Source: Clostridiaceae bacterium
Lineage (GTDB): Bacteria; Bacillota; Clostridia; Oscillospirales; Acutalibacteraceae
Direction of reading: 5' to 3'
NCBI GenBank assembly: GCA_016295895.1
Contig: JAEDKI010000017.1
Coordinates: forward strand, 1-17,776
DNA length: 17,776 nt
A model generated the notes under the pieces. That model did not search any database, had not been told where the DNA came from, and worked only from the letters and a program-made list of their open reading frames with translations. Position numbers and translations under genes: made by a program. Below, one piece after another: positions 1-7,629 of the stretch. The first letter of the stretch is position 1. Each line of letters begins with the position of its first letter.

Positions 1-110
1 TTCTCCTTGAGGAGAAGGTGCCGAGGAACGAGGCGGATGAGGTGTCAAACCAAATCCCGATTTTCGCTCAAATCTCAAAAGCCTATGTTCGGCTTTGCAC
101 TTCTTTACTA
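1..110. repeat. Probable interspersed intergenic repeat (5-prime edge cut by window)
   Basis: This non-coding stretch opens with a perfect 6-bp hairpin (TTCTCC 1-6, loop TTGA, GGAGAA 11-16). It continues with a purine-rich block ending GGCGGATGAGGTG at about 32-44. A second hairpin, AAAGCC 78-83 with GGCTTT 91-96, follows. The pattern 'CTCC-TTGA-GGAGAAGGTG ... GGATGAGGTGT' resembles short repeats I remember scattered between genes in gut Firmicutes. That resemblance is from memory, and only one copy is present here. No convincing ORF covers it. It may be a non-autonomous element or a decayed piece of one. Confidence 0.45.
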
Positions 111-146
111 AAAAAACAATCGGGCAACCGCACGGGTTGCCCGATT
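110..146 (-). terminator. Intrinsic terminator of the argS operon
   Basis: A perfect 12-bp stem (118-129 with 135-146, 5-nt loop) lies just past the argS stop. Read on the minus strand it is followed by one G and then seven T residues (complement of 116-110), the classical rho-independent layout. On the plus strand the tail is only four T, two of them in the stem, so it serves the minus strand mainly. Confidence 0.9.
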
Positions 147-152
147 TTGCTG

Positions 153-1898
153 TTACATACTTTCCGGAACGGTTATTTTGAACATTGAAAGGACATTGTG
201 CATAACGCTCTTTACGCACAGGCAAAGGCTGAGTCTTGCCTGCATGAGCGATTCATCCTCGCAGTTAACACGGCAGGCGTTGTAGAACTTGTGGAACAGC
301 GTTGCAAGGTCAACGGCATAGCGTGTTATCTTTGCGGGGTCATAATTCCTTGCGGAAGCGATTATCTCGTCCGTCAGAGACGCAAGATGCCTGATAAGCT
401 CCTTTTCCTCCGGCTCTTTGAGCAGAGCAAGCTCGGGAACGGTGCATTCTCTCGGCGTTTTGCCCTCCGAGGCAAGCTTTTTGAGAATACTGCAAATTCT
501 TGCGTGAGCATATTGGCAGTAATAAACGGGATTCTGTGAGCTTTGCTCAACGGCAAGGTCAAGGTCAAACTCCATCTGCGAGCCGGGCTCTCTCATGTTG
601 AAAAGGAAGCGTACTGCGTCAATCGGGATTTCTTCAAGCAAATCAACAAGCGTGATTGCCTTGCCCGAACGCTTGCTCATGCGGACAACCTCGCCGTCAC
701 GGGTCAGGCGGACAAGCTGCATGAGAATGATGTCAAGGTCGTCGCCGCTGCAGCCGATTGCGTCAAGAGCGCCTTTCATTCTTGCAACATGGCCGTGATG
801 GTCTGCGCCCCAGACGTCGATAGCCTTTTCAAAGCCTCTCTTTTGAAGCTTATTGCGGTGATAGGCAATGTCGGCGGCGAAATAGGTCGGGTTGCCGTTG
901 GTTCTGATAAGAACCTCGTCTTTCAGCTCAAGGCGTTCGATCTCCTCGGGGGTTTTGCCTTCGTTTGCAAGTCTTGCGCCGAGAACTTCCTTGTTTTTAT
1001 ACCAAAGTGCGCCGTCCTTTTCGTAGGTCAGCCCTTTGCTTTTCATTATTTCAATGGTTTCGGCAAGCTCGCCGTCATTGTGAAGCGTGCTTTCAAGGAA
1101 CCATGTGTCATATTCAATGCGGTATTTTGTGAGATTTTCTTTCATTGCGGCAATGTTGCGGGGCAGGGCGTAGTCAACAAGAGCCTTTCTGCGCTCGCTT
1201 TCGGTGGCGTTCAGATATTTATCGCCGTTGATTTCCGCAAATTCCTTTGCTCTGTCGATAATATCCTCGCCGTGATAGCTGTCCTCGGGCAGTTCAACGG
1301 CATTTTCACCCTTGAAAATCTGCTGATATCTGATATCCAGCGAAAGGCCGAATTTGTCAATCTGATTGCCTGCATCGTTAACATAAAACTCACGGCTGAC
1401 ATCATAGCCCGCAAAGTCCATAACCGCCGCAAGGCAGTCGCCGAGAGCGCCGCCTCTTGCGTTGCCCATGTGCATGGGGCCCGTGGGGTTTGCGGAAACA
1501 AATTCAATGTTTATCTTTTTGCCTGCGCCGTAGTCCGAACGGCCGTAGCTTTCGCCCTTTTCAAGAATATCCTGAATTACAAAAGCGTTGAAGCTGTCGC
1601 AGAGATAAAAATTCATAAAGCCGGGGCCTGCGATTTCGCATCTGTCAAAGAATGTGCCGCTGAGCTCCAGCCTGTCTGCGATAATCTGAGCAATTTTTCT
1701 CGGAGCGGATCTGAGATCTCTTGCCCATGCCATTGCGGCGTTTGAAGAATAATCGCCGTTCTCTTTGTTGGCGGGAACTTCGATATTAAAATCGCTGAGC
1801 GGAACCATGGGGAATTCGCCGTCCGCCACGGCTCTGCCTGCGGCGTCCATGATTGCCGTGCGCATTTCGCTGATTGCCTGCTTGACTAAAAGTGACAT
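153..1898 (-). CDS. argS: Arginine--tRNA ligase (ArgRS)
   Basis: Cytoplasmic class I synthetase that charges tRNA-Arg with arginine. The 581 residues are the usual length. An N-terminal tRNA-recognition domain (about 1-115) precedes the Rossmann catalytic core. The core carries SANPTGPMHMGN (135-146), in which HMGN replaces the HIGH signature, and VRMSKRSGK (405-413), the KMSKS equivalent. A C-terminal DALR anticodon-binding domain (about 455-581) includes QYAHARI. The start is ATG, with AGGAGG about 7 nt upstream, inside the end of the DUF1934 gene, whose stop lies 3 bp before this ATG. The two are therefore probably translationally coupled. It is the last gene of a minus-strand run after ddl and DUF1934 and is followed by a strong terminator. 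No T-box leader fits in the gap. Confidence 0.97.
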   Translation of the reverse strand: MSLLVKQAISEMRTAIMDAAGRAVADGEFPMVPLSDFNIEVPANKENGDYSSNAAMAWARDLRSAPRKIAQIIADRLELSGTFFDRCEIAGPGFMNFYLCDSFNAFVIQDILEKGESYGRSDYGAGKKINIEFVSANPTGPMHMGNARGGALGDCLAAVMDFAGYDVSREFYVNDAGNQIDKFGLSLDIRYQQIFKGENAVELPEDSYHGEDIIDRAKEFAEINGDKYLNATESERRKALVDYALPRNIAAMKENLTKYRIEYDTWFLESTLHNDGELAETIEIMKSKGLTYEKDGALWYKNKEVLGARLANEGKTPEEIERLELKDEVLIRTNGNPTYFAADIAYHRNKLQKRGFEKAIDVWGADHHGHVARMKGALDAIGCSGDDLDIILMQLVRLTRDGEVVRMSKRSGKAITLVDLLEEIPIDAVRFLFNMREPGSQMEFDLDLAVEQSSQNPVYYCQYAHARICSILKKLASEGKTPRECTVPELALLKEPEEKELIRHLASLTDEIIASARNYDPAKITRYAVDLATLFHKFYNACRVNCEDESLMQARLSLCLCVKSVMHNVLSMFKITVPESM

Positions 1899-1901
1899 TT
1901 T

Positions 1902-2354
1902 TTATTCCTCCTGTGTGTTGCTTCCGCCGACAGAAGCGGCCTTTTCGGCAACGGTTATGCAAAGCCTGTTTTCCGAAGCAGGCGCATTGTTAAAATCAAT
2001 TGTGTATGAAAATCTGAGAGTGCCGCCGGATTCTCCGACCTCGTTTGCAATTTCGGTTGCATAAACTCCCATCATCAGCGCACCGAACGGCGTTGAATAA
2101 AAGCAGGAGTGGCGGCGTTCCTTTTCAATTGTCATTTCCGTGCTGTACTTTCCGACACGGGACATTATTATTTTTTCCGAGCCTTCAACCGTCAGAGTCG
2201 TTACGCAGTCGGCCATCTCCTCGTCGGTTTCGCTGTAAATAACCTTACAACCGCCTTCCGTTTTCTCAAAACTGCCCGAGGAGGTCAGCTCATATATGCT
2301 TTCTTCGCCGTCGGCGATGTGACGGTCAACTATTTTAATAACTGCTTCTTTCAT
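1902..2354 (-). CDS. DUF1934 (YwiB-like) protein
   Basis: A 150-residue protein with no signal peptide or membrane segment. Its alternating strand pattern fits the DUF1934 family, including a central 'CxxSTPFGALMMGVYATEI' block at about 86-104 and a following beta segment. Bacillus subtilis YwiB belongs to this family, whose fold I recall as a calycin-like beta barrel. The biochemical role is not known. The family is often found directly beside argS, as here and as ywiB-argS in B. subtilis (from memory). The stop codon lies 3 bp before the argS start, and the gene carries the argS ribosome site, so the two are expressed together. The ATG has AAAGGAAAG just upstream. Family assignment is fairly sure; function is unknown. 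Confidence 0.85.
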   Translation of the reverse strand: MKEAVIKIVDRHIADGEESIYELTSSGSFEKTEGGCKVIYSETDEEMADCVTTLTVEGSEKIIMSRVGKYSTEMTIEKERRHSCFYSTPFGALMMGVYATEIANEVGESGGTLRFSYTIDFNNAPASENRLCITVAEKAASVGGSNTQEE

Positions 2355-2378
2355 TTCTTTCCTTTCACGAACAGTCCT

Positions 2379-3446
2379 TTACATATGCTTTTGAATTGCA
2401 AGCTCAATCAGCCTGTCAAGAAGCTCGGGGTAGGGGATTCCCGAAGCGGCGAACAGCTTGGGATACATGCTGATTGATGTGAAGCCGGGGATGGTGTTCG
2501 GCTCGTTGAGCATTATTGCGCCGTCGCTTGAACGAACGAAAAAGTCAACTCTCGTAAGCCCCGAACAGCCGAGAATTTTATAAATTCCGACCGCTGTTTC
2601 ACGCAGATTATTCAGAACATTTTCGGGAAGCCTTGCGGGAATTATCAGCTCGCTCTCATTGGCAAGATATTTTGCCTCATAGTCATAAAACTCGTTGCAG
2701 GGAACAACCTCGCCCGCAACCGAAGCAATCGGTTCATCATTGCCGAGAACGGCGCACTCAACCTCCATGCCGACGATGCCTTCTTCAAGAACAAGCTTTT
2801 TATCGTGTTCAAAGGCTTTTTCGCAGGCTTCTTCAAGCTCGGAAATGCTCTTTGCCTTGCTTATGCCGACAGAAGAGCCTGCATTTGCGGGCTTGACGAA
2901 AATCGGGAATCCGAGCTTTTCCACCGCATTCCTGAGCAGAGCGTCTTTATCGGCAGAATAGGCGTTTTTGTCAAAAGAAACCCATTTTGCCTGATTAATG
3001 CCGTAGAGATCCATAATGGCGTTTGTTGCCGCCTTATCCATGCAGATTGCGCTTGCCTCCGTGTCACAGCCGACATAGGGCAGACCTGCAATTTCAAGAA
3101 GACCCTGCATTGTGCCGTCCTCGCCGTTTTTGCCGTGAAGCACGGGGAAAACAACATCGATTCTTTCAATTTCGGCGCCTTTTGAGAGGCGGATGATTCC
3201 GTGATGCGAACGGTCGGTGGAGATAACCGCAGGCTCAAGATTTTCTTTGTCCTCAAGCCATTTTCTCCCGGGGAGCATGTCGGGAGAGCCGCTGTAAACA
3301 TAGCATTCTCCTCTGTCGGTTATGCCCATTGCGATAATATCGTATTTGTCGGTCGGGATGTTTTTGATTACGGAGCATGCGGAGGAGAGCGAAACATCAT
3401 GTTCGCTTGAAACCCCGCCGAAAAGAACGAGAACTTTTTTCTTCAT
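2379..3446 (-). CDS. ddl: D-alanine--D-alanine ligase
   Basis: ATP-grasp enzyme joining two D-alanines for the peptidoglycan pentapeptide, in the cytoplasm. At 355 residues the length is normal. Visible motifs are [14 protein letters not shown] (10-23), HGKNGEDG (104-111), the ATP-binding [10 protein letters not shown] (185-194), the omega-loop FYDYEAKY (253-260), RVDFF (299-303) and the metal-binding [10 protein letters not shown] (313-322). Tyr254 in the omega loop matches the residue that marks D-Ala-D-Ala specificity in E. coli DdlB. D-Ala-D-Lac ligases carry His nearby, and VanC/VanG types carry Phe. The N-terminal half is VanG-like in wording, but no vanT, vanXY or sensor genes adjoin it, so a housekeeping role is likely. 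ATG with AAAGGAG upstream. It leads the ddl-DUF1934-argS run. Confidence 0.95.
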   Translation of the reverse strand: MKKKVLVLFGGVSSEHDVSLSSACSVIKNIPTDKYDIIAMGITDRGECYVYSGSPDMLPGRKWLEDKENLEPAVISTDRSHHGIIRLSKGAEIERIDVVFPVLHGKNGEDGTMQGLLEIAGLPYVGCDTEASAICMDKAATNAIMDLYGINQAKWVSFDKNAYSADKDALLRNAVEKLGFPIFVKPANAGSSVGISKAKSISELEEACEKAFEHDKKLVLEEGIVGMEVECAVLGNDEPIASVAGEVVPCNEFYDYEAKYLANESELIIPARLPENVLNNLRETAVGIYKILGCSGLTRVDFFVRSSDGAIMLNEPNTIPGFTSISMYPKLFAASGIPYPELLDRLIELAIQKHM

Positions 3447-3488
3447 GCTGATACTCCTTTACAATATGAAAACAATCGCTGCTTTCCC

Positions 3489-3494
3489 ATTATA
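3489..3494 (-). promoter_or_regulatory. Possible -10 box for ddl operon
   Basis: The minus strand reads TATAAT about 45 bp before the ddl start. No good -35 lies 17 bp away (TCATAT at best). A perfect 12-bp palindrome, TATGATATCATA (3513-3524), lies just upstream and could bind a regulator. The 113-bp gap holds no terminator for the gene upstream, so readthrough into ddl is also possible. Confidence 0.4.
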
Positions 3495-3559
3495 ATTATT
3501 TTATAGTTAAAATATGATATCATAAACCGAAAGATTAGTCAATATCGCAAAGCGGAAAA

Positions 3560-4444
3560 TCAAAGCTTTTTGACGGCAAGGCAATATGCGGAGTTTTCGG
3601 GGGCTTTCATGGGTCGGGAGGGGTTCGCTTTGTTATAATCCGAAAAGTACTGCTCCGTTGCTTCAACGGCGTTCAGATGCTCATATATGAGATATCCGAA
3701 GCGTGAAAGAAGCCGTTCGATTTCAAGATATGTATAAGTTGACTGCATTTTTTCGCCTGCTCCCGCCGCAAGAGAAACAAGCTTTTCATCCTCGGAGCAA
3801 TGATAATCAAAAACAAGGCTGCTGCCGGGCGACTGAAGCCTGCCGATTATTCCGAGAATGTTTGAAAATTCTTTGACGGTCATATACTGAGTTGCGCCAA
3901 GAATGCTGCAAAAGCTTTTAACTCTGCTGTTAAAGCCGTCTGCAATCAGCCTTACTGCCGTTCGGCTTGTCATTTTCTGCTCTGCGGATATATAATATGT
4001 GTTTTCGGGTATATCAATTCCCGCCCGTTCAAGCCTGCGGAGCTTATCTTCAATGACATCGGCGAAATCAAGCTCAATAACCTTCAAGCCCTCGGGGCGG
4101 TGGAGCGAACGGTACGCAAAGGTGTCATATCCCGAACCGATTGCCGCATATACGCTTGTTCCGATAAGGCAGGCGGTTTCAAGCGAACGCTCTGCAAATG
4201 CGCTTCGTGCAAGCACGGGCGGAGCGATAACGCTGACTGCGGCGTCGAGAGCCGATTGCCCGTCACCCTTAAAATCGGGCATGAAAAAGCCGATTCCGTC
4301 AGTCAGGCTTCCGGCAATCATTCCGTATTCTTTATCGCCTAAAAGCCGCTTTGCGAGATAATCGTTGAAAATCGGCGGTTCGGCGTTTTCCGAATGGTAA
4401 GCCCTTGCGAATGCACACATGAGAGCGGTTCTGTTTTCGTTCAT
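3560..4444 (-). CDS. Class I SAM-dependent methyltransferase (LCMT/PPM-type)
   Basis: A 294-residue soluble protein with the hallmarks of the leucine carboxyl methyltransferase-like family (PF04072 type). The SAM-binding glycine motif is YAAIGSGYDTFAYR (99-112), and an acidic strand end, VIELDF (122-127), is followed by the helix VIEDKLRRLERAGI. In bacteria this family methylates small molecules, often polyketide or other natural-product carboxyl or hydroxyl groups, and most members have no known substrate. There is no biosynthetic cluster here to suggest one. The start is ATG with GAGGTGA about 6 nt upstream. It has its own promoter at 4493-4465 and points the same way as ddl, 113 bp before it. 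Family is well supported; substrate is unknown. Confidence 0.85.
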   Translation of the reverse strand: MNENRTALMCAFARAYHSENAEPPIFNDYLAKRLLGDKEYGMIAGSLTDGIGFFMPDFKGDGQSALDAAVSVIAPPVLARSAFAERSLETACLIGTSVYAAIGSGYDTFAYRSLHRPEGLKVIELDFADVIEDKLRRLERAGIDIPENTYYISAEQKMTSRTAVRLIADGFNSRVKSFCSILGATQYMTVKEFSNILGIIGRLQSPGSSLVFDYHCSEDEKLVSLAAGAGEKMQSTYTYLEIERLLSRFGYLIYEHLNAVEATEQYFSDYNKANPSRPMKAPENSAYCLAVKKL

Positions 4445-4464
4445 GTTAAATCACCTCACTATTC

Positions 4465-4493
4465 CTAATACCATAATGCCGGACGGATAACAA
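4465..4493 (-). promoter_or_regulatory. Sigma-A-type promoter of the methyltransferase gene
   Basis: On the minus strand, TTGTTA (4493-4488), a 17-bp spacer and TATTAG (4470-4465), with a TG extended -10 (TGGTATTAG). Its -35 lies only 3 bp from the -35 of the plus-strand promoter at 4497, so the two promoters are back to back. Confidence 0.6.
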
Positions 4494-4496
4494 GAC

Positions 4497-4525
4497 TTGA
4501 CTTTTCGGCGATTTTGTGGTATTAT
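4497..4525 (+). promoter_or_regulatory. Sigma-A-type promoter of a short transcript
   Basis: TTGACT (4497-4502), a 17-bp spacer and TATTAT (4520-4525), with a TG (4517-4518) one base before the -10. Transcription should start near 4532. The first thing downstream is the intrinsic terminator at 4550-4598, not a gene. Confidence 0.75.
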
Positions 4526-4531
4526 AAAGGC

Positions 4532-4598
4532 AACAAAAAAGAAATTTTCGGGAGCATATCCGAGGCTTGAAATGAGGCTTCGATATGCTCCCTTTTTT
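4532..4598 (+). ncRNA. Candidate ~65-nt small RNA or attenuated leader
   Basis: A good promoter (4497-4525) fires straight into a strong terminator hairpin, so the default product is an RNA of about 65 nt. An A-rich 5-prime segment of about 18 nt is followed by the 11-bp stem. The 21-nt terminator loop contains the heptamer GAGGCTT twice (4562-4568 and 4574-4580). No ORF of useful size fits. It could be a trans-acting small RNA, or a leader that limits transcription into the unknown gene at 4729. I match it to no known family. Confidence 0.45.
4550..4598 (+). terminator. Intrinsic terminator with long repeat-bearing loop
   Basis: A perfect 11-bp stem (GGGAGCATATC 4550-4560 with GATATGCTCCC 4582-4592) is followed by six T (4593-4598). 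The loop is unusually long, 21 nt. No gene stops upstream on the plus strand in this gap, so it terminates only the short transcript from 4532. Confidence 0.85.
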
Positions 4599-4609
4599 CA
4601 GTAAAAAAC

Positions 4610-4700
4610 CCAGCAATTTTATATAAATATATTAAATATTATATTAATATTTCTATTGTAGAACTATTTTTATATATAAATATGATATAATAACTCTTAA
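4610..4700 (+). promoter_or_regulatory. AT-rich region with extended -10 promoter for the gyrB operon
   Basis: The stretch 4613-4690 is almost pure A/T with overlapping short inverted repeats. It could act as an UP element or simply as a bendable, easily melted tract. It ends in TG-A-TATAAT (4683-4691), an extended -10 box. No clear -35 is present at 17 bp. Transcription would start near 4698, giving a leader of about 30 nt before the ATG at 4729. Confidence 0.5.
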
Positions 4701-4728
4701 TTATTGCAGTTTGAAAAGGAGAACTATT

Positions 4729-5610
4729 ATGGCTGATATTTACTCGGCACTTTCGGACATTGTAAGCGGCATTGATCAGACGGTTAAAGACTGCGGATTT
4801 ACCGTTGTCGTTCCCGACGGAACGGAGAGCGGAGCGCTGCCTGCGGTTAACGATTCGGGCAGAATCACGATAAAATACAAGGGCGAAAACAAGGCTCTCA
4901 AAGTTGAATATTTCAGCAACAGAATAACGCTTTTCGGTGCAAGCAAAGAGGGCGAGATACTTGAAAGCGACTATTCAAAGCTTTCCGTTTCTCTGCTTGA
5001 CCCCGAAACCTGCGACAGCAAGGATACAAAATATATCGTCAATGAGTTCAGCGACACGCTGATTGAGAATTTCGGAACAAAAGCCAAAAAGCCGACCAAG
5101 TCAAAGCTGCCTCAGCCCGTCTCCAAGGCGGCGGCAAAGAGCGGAGCGGTATCCTATGACCCCAACACCCTTGCAAACCGTTTTACGGCTATCTATCCCG
5201 AGCTGAGAGAGGAATACAAGGCAAACTGCGACAAATACGGTCAGTTCCTTGCCGAGGATTTCTTCATGAATCACGGCACACCCGTCGTGCTTGAAACAAT
5301 CAGGCAAAACGATCCCGTCAAGATGAGGAGACTGTTTAACCTGCTTAACGAGATTTATGAGGACGGCACAAACGAAACCCAGAGCCTGATTGCCGTTACG
5401 ATTCTCGGAGCAATGGACAATGATCAGGAAATGCTTGCAAACTGCGTTGACTATATGTGCAAAGATATGACAAGCCCCGTTATCAATGTCAACAAATATC
5501 TTGCTTCAAGAGGCGGAAAGGGCGCAAAGATGCGTCTTGAAAATCCGCCGAAATATAAGCCCAAAAAGGCGAAGAAAAACAAAGGCATAATGTCAAGTCT
5601 TGGAATGTGA
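4729..5610 (+). CDS. Uncharacterised basic protein encoded before gyrB
   Basis: A 293-residue soluble protein that I do not recognise with certainty. An upstream in-frame TTG at 4711 exists. The ATG at 4729 is preferred because AAAGGAG (4715-4721) sits about 7 nt before it. An N-terminal alpha/beta region (about 1-115) is followed by a Lys/Pro/Ala linker (117-140). A helical domain (about 145-255) contains 'YGQFLAEDFFMNHGT' and 'LLNEIYEDGTNETQSLIAV'. The C-terminus is strongly basic (264-286). The helical part is reminiscent of the DUF7674-like family, from memory. It ends 10 bp before gyrB, and its stop overlaps the gyrB ribosome site, so the two are coupled. The basic tail could contact nucleic acid, but that is a guess. 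Confidence 0.8.
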   Translation: MADIYSALSDIVSGIDQTVKDCGFTVVVPDGTESGALPAVNDSGRITIKYKGENKALKVEYFSNRITLFGASKEGEILESDYSKLSVSLLDPETCDSKDTKYIVNEFSDTLIENFGTKAKKPTKSKLPQPVSKAAAKSGAVSYDPNTLANRFTAIYPELREEYKANCDKYGQFLAEDFFMNHGTPVVLETIRQNDPVKMRRLFNLLNEIYEDGTNETQSLIAVTILGAMDNDQEMLANCVDYMCKDMTSPVINVNKYLASRGGKGAKMRLENPPKYKPKKAKKNKGIMSSLGM

Positions 5611-5617
5611 GGTCTGA

Positions 5618-7615
<1,998 letters not shown>

Positions 7616-7629
7616 GGAGGTGGGAAAGA

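Noticed and set aside
543..1745. A 400-codon open frame on the plus strand opposite argS
   Set aside because: It mirrors a clear, full-length argS on the other strand, has no ribosome site and resembles no protein family.
2379..3446. Vancomycin-resistance ligase (vanG)
   Set aside because: The omega loop has Tyr254 as in DdlB, and no van cluster genes adjoin it. It sits in a cell-growth operon.
4613..4690. AT-rich tract as a replication origin beside gyrB
   Set aside because: No DnaA-box cluster is visible and dnaA/dnaN are absent. AT-richness alone fits a promoter upstream region.
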